Shown here: in pieces, positions 8,635-17,344 of the stretch | Layout of the letters: each line of letters opens with the position of its first letter | Numbering within the stretch: the first letter of the stretch is position 1 | Assembly (NCBI GenBank): GCA_964425915.1 | Contig: CAYROO010000001.1 | Location: forward strand, 124,001-188,000 | Direction: 5' to 3' | DNA from: Polycyclovorans sp964425915 | GTDB lineage: Bacteria; Pseudomonadota; Gammaproteobacteria; Nevskiales; Nevskiaceae | DNA: 64,000 nucleotides | Translations under genes and position numbers: made by a program | Notes under the pieces: model-generated | The model's database searches: none | Seen by the model: the letters and a program-made list of their open reading frames with translations, nothing else | What the model was told of the DNA's origin: nothing

Positions 8635-11370
8635 TTATAGGGCCTGCGCCGGTCCCGGCGCGCTGTCCACCGCGAGCAGCCGCTGCCACAGTCCGGCAAT
8701 GACCGCCTGCGGTCCGGCGAACTCGGCGGCGGGCACCCGGCTGTCCTGATTCTGCAGCGCCCGCCGATGGGCCGCCAGGCGCAGTGCCCGGTAGGCCTCG
8801 ATCAGTGCATCCTTGTCGGCCGGGGCGATGACCCCGAGGCCGGCCAGGACGTCCAACTGCCGCCAGTTGTCGGACCAGCGCAGCACCTCCGGCGCTCGGC
8901 AGGCCTCGCGCAGCACCAAATACTGGGTGATGAACTCGGCATCGGTGAGCCCGCCCAGTCCCTGCTTGAGATCCCAGGTCTCGGCATCGCTCTTGTCGAG
9001 GCTGGCGCGCATCTTCTGCCGCATGTCGCGGATTTCGGCGGCCAGCGCCTGCGGCTCGCGGCGGCGTTCCAGCACCGCACGGCGGCTTGCCTCGAATGCG
9101 GCGCCAAGCATGGCGGGGCCGCACAGGTAGCGGGCGCGGGTGAGCGCCTGATGCTCCCAGGTCCAGGCCTGTTCCCGCTGGTAACGGTCAAAAGCGCGGA
9201 ACGAGGTCACCACCAGCCCCGAGTTGCCGCTGGGGCGCAGCTGCAGGTCGATTTCGTAGACCCGCCCGGCGGCCGTCTGCGCCGAAAGCGCGCTGATCAG
9301 ACGCTGCGCGCATCGGGCGAACCAGGTCGCGGTATCGAGCGTGCGGGCGCCGCCCTCGGTGTCGGCCTGGGGGTCGTCGGCGTCGTGGACGAACACCAGG
9401 TCCAGGTCGGAGCCGTAGCCCATCTCAATGCCGCCGAGCTTGCCATAGGCAATCACGCCAAGCCCTGCCTCGCTGCCGTCGCTGCGTCGCGGCGTCCCGT
9501 ACTCCTTGCGCATATCGGCGAGGGTCTGCGTCAGCGCCGCCTCCACCAGCACTTCGGCCAGCCAGGTCAGTCGATCGCTCACCTGCACCAGCGGCAGCGC
9601 CTCCACCAGGTCGGCCGCAGCGACCCGCAAGGTCATTTCCTTCTGGAAGCGCCGCAGGGTGTTCATGAAGGCCTCGGGGTCTTCCGGCGCCAGGTGCGCC
9701 AGGCGGCCGGCCAGCTCGTCCGCCATGGCCTCGCGGCCGGGCGGCGCGTACAGCGCGCGCGGGTCCAACAGCTGATCGAGCAGCGCTGGGCTGCGGGCCA
9801 TGTAGTCGCTGAGCCAGGGGCTTGCCGCACACAGCTTCAGCAGCTGGGCGCGCGCCGTTGCCGAATCCCGCAGCAGGCTGATGTAGGTAGCCCGCCCGGT
9901 GATGGCGGCGACAATCTCGAGCGCACGGCGGGCTGCAATGCCGGGTTCCGACATTGCGAGGGCTTCCTGTAGCAGCAGCCCGAGAAGGTCACGCAGGCGC
10001 TCGACGGTGCGCTCCCGCAGCATACGCAGATGGCGGTCGGCGGCCAGCCCGCGCAAGGCCTGGGCCAGGGGCTCGGCCGGTGTCAGTCCCTCGGCATGAA
10101 GGCCCTCGGCGACGTCGGCCACCTCGATCCGGCCCTCCCAGAGCAAGCTCACCAGCCGCGCCACCGGCGTGTCGGCGGCGGCGTCTTCCTGAAACACCGC
10201 GTTGAAGCGCGACCGAACCCGGCTGCGCACCGCCTGGCTGGCGGCCACCAGTGCCTCGGCATCGGGCAGGCCCAGCGCCACCGCGATGCGGGACTGCACC
10301 GCCGTCGCCTCGGGGAACCGATGCGTCTGCTCATCGGCCTGCATCTGGATGGCGTTTTCCAGCCGGCGCAGAAACGCGTAGTCGGTATCGAGCTGCTGCG
10401 CCACCTCCGGCGACAGCATGCCGGCCTGACCCAGATACGCCAGGGTCGGTCGCAGCTGCGGTGAGCGCAGACGGCCATCCTGGCCGCCGCGGATCAGCTG
10501 GAAGCTCTGGACAATGAACTCCACTTCACGGATGCCACCGGCACCCAGCTTGACGTTGTCTTCGAGGCCCTTGCGAGCCACTTCCTCCTCGATCATCCGC
10601 TTCAGCTCGCGCAGGCTGTGCACGGCATCGAAGTCGAGGTAGCGGCGGTACACGAAAGGCCGCAGGGCATCCAACAGACGATGGCCGGCGGCAATGTCGC
10701 CGGCCACCGGCCGTGCCTTGATCAGGGCGTAGCGTTCCCACTCGCGGCCGTGCACCTGGTAGTAGTCCTCCATCGCCGAGAAACTGGCGGCGGGCGCGCC
10801 GGCGCTGCCGAAGGGCCGCAGCATCCAGTCCACCCGATAGACGAAGCCGTCGGCGGTCCGCTCCGCCAGCAGCCGGGTAAAGCCCTGCACCACTTTGGCG
10901 AAGAAGGCTGCGTTATCGAGCCCACGCGGGCCGTCGGTCTCACCCGCCTCGGTGAAGGTGAAGATGAGATCGATATCGCTGGAGAAATTGAGCTCGCCGC
11001 CGCCCAGCTTGCCCATGCCCAGGACCACCGGCTGCACCGGTTGCCCGGTGGCGTTTCGCGGCTGCCCGTACTGACGGATGGCCGCGACCATTGCCACGTC
11101 CAGGGCCAACTGACACGCCCGATCGGCGAGCCGACTCAGCCCGGAAAGGGTCTCGGCCAGCGGCGCACGGCCATCGAGATCCCGCACCGCGATCCGCGCC
11201 CGCTCGCGCAGCACTTCGCGCCGCAGGAACGCCATGGCGTCCGCCTCATCGGCGGACACCCCGGAAGGCCAACGCAGATCATCGCAGGCCAGCGCGGCAT
11301 CGCTGAACCAGTCGGGATGGCGCTCGGCCAGCTGGGCGAGCCAGGGGCTGCGCTGCAGGGCGACCGTCAT
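8635..11370 (-). CDS. glnE: Bifunctional glutamine synthetase adenylyltransferase / adenylyl-removing enzyme
   Basis: The 911-residue product adenylylates glutamine synthetase (inactivating it) and removes AMP by phosphorolysis, under control of PII and glutamine. It has two nucleotidyltransferase domains. The N-terminal adenylyl-removing domain has GMGKLGGGELNFSSDIDL near residues 118-136. The C-terminal adenylyltransferase has YGKLGGIEMGYGSDLDLVF near 640-658. Each keeps the paired aspartates, with GlnD-PII-uridylyltransferase-type helical regions after them. The ATG at 11370 overlaps the amidase stop as ATGA; an upstream extension would lie within the amidase gene. Translation is therefore probably coupled to the amidase. 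Confidence 0.97.
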   Translation of the reverse strand: MTVALQRSPWLAQLAERHPDWFSDAALACDDLRWPSGVSADEADAMAFLRREVLRERARIAVRDLDGRAPLAETLSGLSRLADRACQLALDVAMVAAIRQYGQPRNATGQPVQPVVLGMGKLGGGELNFSSDIDLIFTFTEAGETDGPRGLDNAAFFAKVVQGFTRLLAERTADGFVYRVDWMLRPFGSAGAPAASFSAMEDYYQVHGREWERYALIKARPVAGDIAAGHRLLDALRPFVYRRYLDFDAVHSLRELKRMIEEEVARKGLEDNVKLGAGGIREVEFIVQSFQLIRGGQDGRLRSPQLRPTLAYLGQAGMLSPEVAQQLDTDYAFLRRLENAIQMQADEQTHRFPEATAVQSRIAVALGLPDAEALVAASQAVRSRVRSRFNAVFQEDAAADTPVARLVSLLWEGRIEVADVAEGLHAEGLTPAEPLAQALRGLAADRHLRMLRERTVERLRDLLGLLLQEALAMSEPGIAARRALEIVAAITGRATYISLLRDSATARAQLLKLCAASPWLSDYMARSPALLDQLLDPRALYAPPGREAMADELAGRLAHLAPEDPEAFMNTLRRFQKEMTLRVAAADLVEALPLVQVSDRLTWLAEVLVEAALTQTLADMRKEYGTPRRSDGSEAGLGVIAYGKLGGIEMGYGSDLDLVFVHDADDPQADTEGGARTLDTATWFARCAQRLISALSAQTAAGRVYEIDLQLRPSGNSGLVVTSFRAFDRYQREQAWTWEHQALTRARYLCGPAMLGAAFEASRRAVLERRREPQALAAEIRDMRQKMRASLDKSDAETWDLKQGLGGLTDAEFITQYLVLREACRAPEVLRWSDNWRQLDVLAGLGVIAPADKDALIEAYRALRLAAHRRALQNQDSRVPAAEFAGPQAVIAGLWQRLLAVDSAPGPAQAL

Positions 11371-12860
11371 TCCGGCGGCAGACGATCGAACCACGGGCAC
11401 TCGGCTTCCAGCTGGGCGCCGATCTGCAGCAGGCGATCCTCAGCGCCCATCGGCGCATTGAACATGACGCCGGTTGGCAGGCCGTTATCCGCCGGGAACA
11501 GCGGCAGGCTCAGCGAAGGGGTCCCGGTGAGATTGGCGAGCTGGGTGAAGGGCACCCGTGACAGCTGCTGCACGGCCATCTCATCCACCATGCCGCCGGC
11601 GGTCAGCGCGCGCCCCAGACCCAGTGCCAGGATGGGCTTGAGCAGGGCCGCCTGCCATCCCGGCAAACGTTGGCTGCCAATGGCGGCCGGCGGCTGCGCG
11701 ACGGTGGGGGTGAGATAGAGATCGTAGCGGCGATAGAACTGGCCGAGGGCGCGGCCGAAGGTATTCCACTGTCGGTGCGCCTGGACATAGGCGCTGGCCG
11801 AAAACGTCTCACCGATTAGGGCCAGCGCCCGGGTATCGAGTTCGAAGTCCTGGACGCGCACACCGCCGGCCACAGCCGTGGCCACAGTGGCGGCGGTCTG
11901 CCCGAAGTACAGCATGAAGAAGGCCTTGGCCAAGGCTTCACCGTCGATGTCGGGCTTGGCGACCTCGACCGTGTGCCCCAGGCGCGCCAGCACTTCGGCG
12001 GTGCGTTCGACCGCCCGCGCCCATTCCGCTGCCACCGGTGTCCCCAGCGGCGAGCTCACACTGTAGGCGATGCGCAGTGGCCCGGGGGCGCGCTTCACCG
12101 CCTCCGCCCAAGGTCCAGCCGGCGGCGCAATCTGGTAGGGATCACCCGCTTCCGGCCCGGCCATCACATCCAGCATGGCTGCGGCATCCCGCACACTGCG
12201 GCAGACGATGCCGTCGGAGTTGGCACCCTCCCAGATCTCGGCGACGGCCGGACCGACCGAGACGCGCCCCCGTCCCGGTCGCAGCCCGACGAGACCACAG
12301 AACGCCGCCGGTATGCGGATCGACCCGCCGCCGTCGTTGGCCCCCGCCATCGGCACAATGCCGGCCGCGACGGCGGCCGCCGCACCACCACTGGAACCGC
12401 CCGGCGTGCGCTCAGGATCCCAGGGATTGCGGGTGTCGCCAAACAGGGCGGTTTCGGTGTAGCCCTTGAGGGCCAGTTCCGGCGTCGCGGTCTTGCCGAA
12501 AATCACCAGACCGGCGCGCAACCAGCGTTCCACCATATGGGCATGGGCCGGCGCCAGCCGGTCGCGGAATGCCGCCGAACCGGCCGTGCTGCGCACGCCA
12601 GCATAGTCCTGGATGATGTCCTTGATGAGGAACGGCACCCCGGCAAAGGCGCCCTGCAGCGGCTCGCGTACCCGTTGCCGAGCGATCTCGTCCATCGGCA
12701 CCACGACCGCGTTGAATCGCGGATTCACTGCGGCGCAGCGATCCAAGGCCAGTTGCAGCAGTTCAGCAGCGGTCACCTGACCAGCCGCCACTTCGGCGGC
12801 CAGGCCGACGCCGTCAAAGCGGCGGTATTCGTCGAAGCGCATGAGGTCTTTCGCATCCAT
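11367..12860 (-). CDS. Amidase (amidase-signature family)
   Basis: The product (about 497 residues) has the complete Ser-cisSer-Lys machinery. The lysine is in FLIKDIIQD near residue 83. The glycine/serine-rich signature GGSSGGAAAAV near 156 is followed by GANDGGGSIRIPAAFCGLVG, which carries the nucleophilic serine. Family members hydrolyse linear amides, releasing ammonia or amines; the substrate is not predictable. It is not part of a gatCAB locus, so tRNA amidotransfer is unlikely. ATG 12860 is the assumed start and ATG 12842 is possible; neither has a strong ribosome-binding site. It overlaps glnE by four bases (ATGA), an unusual partner for glnE. Confidence 0.9.
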   Translation of the reverse strand: MDAKDLMRFDEYRRFDGVGLAAEVAAGQVTAAELLQLALDRCAAVNPRFNAVVVPMDEIARQRVREPLQGAFAGVPFLIKDIIQDYAGVRSTAGSAAFRDRLAPAHAHMVERWLRAGLVIFGKTATPELALKGYTETALFGDTRNPWDPERTPGGSSGGAAAAVAAGIVPMAGANDGGGSIRIPAAFCGLVGLRPGRGRVSVGPAVAEIWEGANSDGIVCRSVRDAAAMLDVMAGPEAGDPYQIAPPAGPWAEAVKRAPGPLRIAYSVSSPLGTPVAAEWARAVERTAEVLARLGHTVEVAKPDIDGEALAKAFFMLYFGQTAATVATAVAGGVRVQDFELDTRALALIGETFSASAYVQAHRQWNTFGRALGQFYRRYDLYLTPTVAQPPAAIGSQRLPGWQAALLKPILALGLGRALTAGGMVDEMAVQQLSRVPFTQLANLTGTPSLSLPLFPADNGLPTGVMFNAPMGAEDRLLQIGAQLEAECPWFDRLPPE

Positions 12861-12911
12861 CCGTGGGTGTTGAGCGCCGCAGCGTAGCAAACCGTCTGCG
12901 GCGAAAGGACT

Positions 12912-12939
12912 CTTGAATTTTGCGGCTGCACGCCCACTT
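12912..12939 (+). promoter_or_regulatory. Sigma32-type heat-shock promoter of hsp20
   Basis: CTTGAAT (12912-12918) matches the RpoH -35 consensus CTTGAAA at six of seven bases. GCCCACTT (12932-12939) matches the -10 consensus CCCCATNT at most positions, and the 13-base spacer is within the known range. It lies about 45 bases before the hsp20 start, which fits the function of the gene. Confidence 0.7.
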
Positions 12940-12982
12940 TGAATTCGTGTTCAGTTCACCCCACTGTTTCAAGGAGGTTCCC

Positions 12983-13417
12983 ATGAGTGTGATTCGCTAT
13001 GAGCCCTGGGCCCTGCACCGGGAGCTGTTCAACGAGTTCAACAAGTTCGTCGAGCGCGCCGCCGGCGATACCAGCTCCGGCGCCACCGCCGACTGGGTGC
13101 CACCGGTCGACATCGAGGAGTACGCCGATCGCTTCGTCATCCTCGCCGACGTGCCGGGTGTCGATCCGGCCTCCATCGAGGTCACCCTGGAAAATGGCGT
13201 GCTCACCCTGGCCGGCACCCGTGTTGCGCCGGTCGAACAGGCGGGCATCGAGCGTCGGCGCAGTGAGCGGGTCAGTGGCCGCTTCTACCGACGTTTCTCG
13301 CTGCCCGACACGGCCGACGCCGAGGCGGTCAGTGCCAACGGCAAGCAGGGCGTGCTGGAAGTGGTGATTCCCAAGCGCGCACAATCGCAGCCCCGTCGCA
13401 TCACGGTCGCCCACTGA
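12983..13417 (+). CDS. Small heat-shock protein, Hsp20/alpha-crystallin family
   Basis: The product (144 residues) is an ATP-independent holdase chaperone that keeps unfolding proteins soluble. The alpha-crystallin domain spans about residues 38-130, from WVPPVDIEEYADRFVILADVPGV through ENGVLTLAG to the closing GRFYRRFSLP and NGVLEVVIPK-like motif (here KQGVLEVVIPKR). ATG 12983 is fixed by a strong AAGGAGG 5 bases upstream. A sigma32-like promoter precedes the gene, and two hairpins, the second with a T-tract, follow it. A DnaJ-family gene comes next on the same strand. Confidence 0.95.
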   Translation: MSVIRYEPWALHRELFNEFNKFVERAAGDTSSGATADWVPPVDIEEYADRFVILADVPGVDPASIEVTLENGVLTLAGTRVAPVEQAGIERRRSERVSGRFYRRFSLPDTADAEAVSANGKQGVLEVVIPKRAQSQPRRITVAH

Positions 13418-13436
13418 CCGCGGCTGCGCACAAACG

Positions 13437-13464
13437 GTGGGCGGTGCCGACCGGCACCGCCCAC
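13437..13464 (+). repeat. Perfect 12-bp hairpin after hsp20
   Basis: GTGGGCGGTGCC pairs perfectly with GGCACCGCCCAC around a GACC loop, 19 bases after the hsp20 stop. It has no T-tract itself, but a second hairpin with TTTT follows within 12 bases. It probably stabilises the transcript end or assists termination. Confidence 0.6.
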
Positions 13465-13475
13465 GCCGGAACATG

Positions 13476-13503
13476 CGGGGGCGCCGGTGGTCGCCCCCGT
13501 TTT
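13476..13503 (+). terminator. Rho-independent terminator between hsp20 and the dnaJ-like gene
   Basis: CGGGGGCG pairs with CGCCCCCG around an 8-base loop and is followed by TTTT. It ends 21 bases before the start of the dnaJ-like gene, so the two chaperone genes may be only partly co-transcribed. Confidence 0.7.
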
Positions 13504-13524
13504 CGTTAGCGAGTGCCTGAAGCC

Positions 13525-14379
13525 ATGGATTACAAGGACTACTACAAGATTCTCGGCGTGCCGCGCACCGCCAGCGCGGACGAAATCAAGCGTGCCTATC
13601 GCAAGCTGGCGCGCGAATTCCATCCCGACCGCAATCCGGCCGCGGATGCCGAGCGCCGCTTCAAGGAGGCCAACGAGGCCAACGAGGTTCTGAGCGACCC
13701 GGAAAAGCGCAAGGCCTATGACGCGCTCGGCAGCAACTGGAAGCAAGGCTCACGCTTCACCCCGCCACCCGGCTGGGAGGCCAACTTCGGCGGTGGTGGC
13801 GCAGGCTTCGGCGGCGGTGGTTTCTCGGACTTCTTTTCCACCCTGTTCGGCGGTGCGGGTATGGGCGGTATGGGCGGCGGCTTCGAGGGCGCGCGTGGCG
13901 CGCGCGACAGTCGCGCCAGTCTCAACATCCAACTGGAGGACAGCTTCGAAGGGCGCAGCCGCACGCTCACCCTGGGCGGCAAACAGCTGTCGGTGCGCAT
14001 CCCGCGCGGCATCACTGCCGGCCAGACCATCCGTCTTGGCGGCCAGGGCGCGCAGGGCGGTGATCTGCTGCTGGAAGTGCAGTTCGCGCCGGACCCGCGC
14101 TTTCAGGTGGAGGGCCGCGACATCCATTACACGCTGGAAGTGCCGCCCTGGGTGGCAGCGCTGGGCGCCAGCGTCAACGTGCCCACCCTCGGCGGCACGG
14201 TGGAACTGAAGCTACCCGCATCCAGCCGTGCGGGCCGCAAGATGCGCCTGAAGGGACGGGGCCTGCCGGGTAGCCCGGCAGGCGACCAGATCGTCACCCT
14301 TGCGATTGCCGCACCGTCCGTGATCAACGAAGCCCAGCGTCAGGCCTGGGAGGCACTGCGCCAGGCCTACGAGGGGTAG
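13525..14379 (+). CDS. cbpA: CbpA-type DnaJ-domain co-chaperone
   Basis: A 284-residue Hsp40 lacking the cysteine-rich zinc domain of DnaJ. The J-domain occupies residues 1-68 (DYYKILGV, then the HPD motif in EFHPDRNP that stimulates DnaK ATPase). A Gly/Phe-rich linker with FGGGGAGFGGGGF follows at about 90-118, then two C-terminal substrate-binding beta domains (about 130-284, with IPRGITAGQTIRL). This order is that of CbpA. ATG 13525 is used because the J-domain starts there; a GTG four codons upstream is possible. It stops 17 bases from the convergent serS stop. Confidence 0.92.
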   Translation: MDYKDYYKILGVPRTASADEIKRAYRKLAREFHPDRNPAADAERRFKEANEANEVLSDPEKRKAYDALGSNWKQGSRFTPPPGWEANFGGGGAGFGGGGFSDFFSTLFGGAGMGGMGGGFEGARGARDSRASLNIQLEDSFEGRSRTLTLGGKQLSVRIPRGITAGQTIRLGGQGAQGGDLLLEVQFAPDPRFQVEGRDIHYTLEVPPWVAALGASVNVPTLGGTVELKLPASSRAGRKMRLKGRGLPGSPAGDQIVTLAIAAPSVINEAQRQAWEALRQAYEG

Positions 14380-14396
14380 GTCGCGCTCAGTCGCGC

Positions 14397-15644
14397 TCAG
14401 TCGCGATGGGCGCGGTCGATCAGCGCCTCGATGGCGTCGAGGTCGCCCGCGTGGTTTTCCAGCAAGGCCACCAGGGTGCGCCCCACCGCCAGGCCGGAAC
14501 CATTGAGCGTGTGCAGCAGTTCGGGCTTGCCGGCCGCGTTGCGATAGCGCGCCAGCATGCGCCGTGCCTGGAAGTCCTCGAAGTTGGAACAACTGCTGAT
14601 CTCGCGGTAACGCTGCTGGCTGGGCAGCCAGACTTCGATGTCATAGGTCCGCGCCGCGGCAAACCCCATGTCGCCGGTGCACAGCGCCATCACGCGGTAC
14701 GGCAACTGCAGGCGTTGCAGGATGGCCTCGGCGTGGCCGGTGAGGGCCTCCAGGGCGGCGGCGGAATCCTCTGGCCGAACCGCCTGCACCAGCTCCACCT
14801 TTTCGAATTGATGCTGGCGGATCATGCCGCGGGTATCGCGTCCGGCGCTGCCAGCTTCGGAGCGGAAGCAGGGCGTGTGACAGACCCAGCGGCGCGGCAC
14901 CTCGGCGCCCTCAAGGATGACATCACGCAGCAGGTTGGTAACCGGCACCTCGGCTGTGGGAATCAGGTACCAGGGGTCTTCCCCGGCCAGCCGAAACAGG
15001 TCATCACCGAACTTGGGCAACTGTCCCGTGCCACGCAGTGAGGCCGCATTGACGATGTACGGGACGTACAGCTCTTCATAGCCGTGATCGCGGGTGTGCA
15101 CGTCCAGCATCAACTGGATGAGCTTGCGGTGCAGCCGCGCCAACTGCCCTCGCAGCACGGTGAAGCGGGCGCCGGTCAACTTGGCGGCGGCGGCGAAGTC
15201 CATCAGCCCGCTGGCCTCGCCAAGGTCGGCATGGTCCTGTGCGCCTTCGACCACTGTGGGGCTGCCCCAGCGGCGCAGCTCGACGTTGTCCTGCTCGTCG
15301 GCGCCATCGGGGACGTCGGCCTGCGGCAGGTTCGGCAGTCCCATCGCCAGGGTCTCGAACTCGACGGTGACGGACTCCAGGGCCGCGGCGTTGTCGCCGA
15401 GACGCTGCTTGAGCTGCTCCATCTCGGCCAGCACCGCCGCGACGTCACCGCCCTGGGCCTTGGTGATGCCGATTTCCTTGGAACGTCGGTTACGCTCCGC
15501 CTGCAGGGCCTCGGTATCGAGCTGGAGCTGCTTGCGGCGCGCTTCCAGCGCCTCGAACGCCGACACATCGAAGGCGAAACCGCGGCGGGCCAGTTGCGTC
15601 GCGACGTGCTGCGGCTCAGTGCGCAGGCGCTTGGGATCCAACAT
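14397..15644 (-). CDS. serS: Seryl-tRNA synthetase
   Basis: The 415-residue class II aminoacyl-tRNA synthetase charges tRNA-Ser and also tRNA-Sec if present. The N-terminal coiled-coil arm that grips the long variable arm of tRNA-Ser covers about residues 30-100 (EALEARRKQLQLDTEALQAE). Class II motif 2 is at CFRSEAGSAGRDTRGMIRQH (about 260-280) and motif 3 at NGSGLAVGRTLVALLENH (about 382-400). ATG 15644 has AGGA 7 bases upstream. The stop lies in a 10-base tandem duplication (TCGCGCTCAG twice, plus strand). It is the last gene of the minus-strand ftsK-lolA-rarA-crcB-serS run. Confidence 0.97.
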   Translation of the reverse strand: MLDPKRLRTEPQHVATQLARRGFAFDVSAFEALEARRKQLQLDTEALQAERNRRSKEIGITKAQGGDVAAVLAEMEQLKQRLGDNAAALESVTVEFETLAMGLPNLPQADVPDGADEQDNVELRRWGSPTVVEGAQDHADLGEASGLMDFAAAAKLTGARFTVLRGQLARLHRKLIQLMLDVHTRDHGYEELYVPYIVNAASLRGTGQLPKFGDDLFRLAGEDPWYLIPTAEVPVTNLLRDVILEGAEVPRRWVCHTPCFRSEAGSAGRDTRGMIRQHQFEKVELVQAVRPEDSAAALEALTGHAEAILQRLQLPYRVMALCTGDMGFAAARTYDIEVWLPSQQRYREISSCSNFEDFQARRMLARYRNAAGKPELLHTLNGSGLAVGRTLVALLENHAGDLDAIEALIDRAHRD

Positions 15645-15677
15645 GAGAATTCCTGGGGCGGCGTGGAAAGCGCCGGA

Positions 15678-16049
15678 TTATACCGAGCCCCCTCGCGCAC
15701 CCAGCCACAGGCCGAAGGCGCAGGCCGACAGGGCCAGGACGAGGTGCAGCAGCACATTGACTAGCGCCGCCGCAGGTTGCTCGCGCAACAACGCCAGGGT
15801 TTCCAGGGAAAAAGCAGAAAACGTGGTGAAGCCCCCCAGCAGTCCGGTCATCAGCCCGATCCGCAGCGACGCCGGCCAGCCCCGGCTGATCGCCAGTTCG
15901 GCGACCACGCCAATGGCGAAGCTGCCCAGCACGTTGACCAGCAGGGTCCACCACGGCAGCCCCGGCAGGCCGCGCATGGCGAGCGCCACGCTGTAGCGCA
16001 ATACGGAACCGAGTGCACCGCCGGCAGCGACGGCCAACCAGAGGTTCAT
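15678..16049 (-). CDS. crcB: Fluoride exporter CrcB/Fluc
   Basis: A 123-residue four-helix membrane protein of the Fluc family, which forms dual-topology dimeric fluoride channels. The conserved N-terminal GGALGSVLRY, the NVLGSFAIG segment with the pore asparagine, and GGFTTFSAFSLE with the phenylalanine-box region are all present. ATG 16049 overlaps the rarA stop as ATGA, so translation is probably coupled. I saw no fluoride-riboswitch-like leader, which fits an internal operon position. Confidence 0.95.
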   Translation of the reverse strand: MNLWLAVAAGGALGSVLRYSVALAMRGLPGLPWWTLLVNVLGSFAIGVVAELAISRGWPASLRIGLMTGLLGGFTTFSAFSLETLALLREQPAAALVNVLLHLVLALSACAFGLWLGARGGSV

Positions 16050-17344
16050 GTGGCCTCCCGCTGGGCGCGAAGCTGGGCCAGCTTTTCGGCGATGCGGATT
16101 TCCAGGCCCCGTGCCACCGGCTGGTAGAACACCTGTGCCGCCATGCCCTCGGGCCAATAGGTTTGCGAGGCGGCATGGCCACCCTCGGCATTCGGGTCGT
16201 ATTGATACCCGGCGCCGTGGCCAAGGTCCTTCATCAGCCGCGTGGGGGCGTTGCGCAGATGCATGGGCACGGGTGCGCTCCCCCCGGCTTCCACCGCCTG
16301 GCGTGCCGCCTTGTAGGCGGTGTACGCCGCATTGCTCTTGGGCGCACAGGCGAGGTAGACCACGGCCTCGGCGATGGCCAGTTCACCCTCCGGACTGCCC
16401 TGGCGGTCGAAGGCCTCCCAGGCGGCGATACACAGCGGCAGCGCGCGCGGATCCGCCAGGCCGATGTCCTCGGTGGCCATGCGGGTGATGCGCCGCAACA
16501 GGTAGGCGGGGTCGCAGCCGCCATCCAGCATGCGTGCCAACCAATAGAGGGCGGCGTCCGGATCGGAGCCGCGAACGCTTTTGTGCAGCGCCGAGATCTG
16601 GTCGTAGAACTGGTCGCCCTGCTTATCGAAGCGCCGCAGACCCCGCCCCATCAGCTGCTGCAGGCCGTTGCTGTCGAGGGGGACGCCAGCCGCCTGGCCG
16701 GCCATCACCGTTTCCAGCAGGATCAGGGCACGGCGGCCATCGCCGTCGGCGGCCTCGGCGATCTGCTGCAGCACGGCCGGCGGCAGCGCATCGGCTGCCA
16801 GCCCCAGTCCGCGTTCGGGGTCGCTCAGGGCGCGGCGCAGCATGGCTTGGATGGCCTCGGTATCCAGCGCTTTCAGCACCATCACCCGCAGCCGTGACAA
16901 CAGGGCGCTGTTGAGTTCGAAGGAGGGGTTTTCGGTGGTGGCGCCGATCAGGGTCAGCGCGCCGCTCTCGACAAAGGGCAGCAGGGCGTCCTGCTGACTC
17001 TTGTTGAAGCGGTGAATCTCGTCGATGAAAAGCACCGTGCGACGGGGCAGCACGGCCTGCGCCTGGTCCACCGCCGCGCGGATGTCCTTGACGCCGGCCA
17101 GCACCGCCGAGAGGGTCAGGAACTGGGCGTCGGTGACCGTCGACAGCAGCCGTGCCAGCGTGGTCTTGCCGACCCCCGGGGGGCCCCAGAACACCAGCGA
17201 CGGCAGGTGCCCGGCGTCGATCAGGGTGGCCAGGGGCGCCCCGGGCGCCAGTAGATGATCCTGGCCGGTCACTTCATCGAGCCGGCGCGGCCGCATGCGC
17301 TCGGCCAGCGGCGCCGGGGGCACGGGCGCCGGCAACAGGGTCAC
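16046..17344 (-). CDS. rarA: Replication-associated recombination protein A (AAA+ ATPase)
   Basis: The product (432 residues) is the MgsA/RarA ATPase, a clamp-loader-related protein acting at stalled replication forks. Walker A is GPPGVGKTT near residue 48 and Walker B is FIDEIHRFN near 102, with sensor 1 at IGATTENPSFELN. The C-terminal tetramerisation domain contains RMATEDIGLADPRAL and DLGHGAGYQYDPNAEGG. I chose the GTG at 17344 because it overlaps the lolA stop as GTGA and fits the family N-terminus (LAERMRPRRLDEVTGQDHLL soon after). Longer starts would run into lolA. Confidence 0.95.
   Translation of the reverse strand: MTLLPAPVPPAPLAERMRPRRLDEVTGQDHLLAPGAPLATLIDAGHLPSLVFWGPPGVGKTTLARLLSTVTDAQFLTLSAVLAGVKDIRAAVDQAQAVLPRRTVLFIDEIHRFNKSQQDALLPFVESGALTLIGATTENPSFELNSALLSRLRVMVLKALDTEAIQAMLRRALSDPERGLGLAADALPPAVLQQIAEAADGDGRRALILLETVMAGQAAGVPLDSNGLQQLMGRGLRRFDKQGDQFYDQISALHKSVRGSDPDAALYWLARMLDGGCDPAYLLRRITRMATEDIGLADPRALPLCIAAWEAFDRQGSPEGELAIAEAVVYLACAPKSNAAYTAYKAARQAVEAGGSAPVPMHLRNAPTRLMKDLGHGAGYQYDPNAEGGHAASQTYWPEGMAAQVFYQPVARGLEIRIAEKLAQLRAQREAT

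Noticed and set aside
14381..14405. Tandem TCGCGCTCAG duplication at the serS stop as a functional repeat
   Set aside because: Only two and a half 10-base copies spanning a stop codon; best explained as a small local duplication.
15678..16120. Fluoride riboswitch before crcB
   Set aside because: The region upstream is rarA coding sequence and crcB starts by overlap; no riboswitch-like structure is visible.
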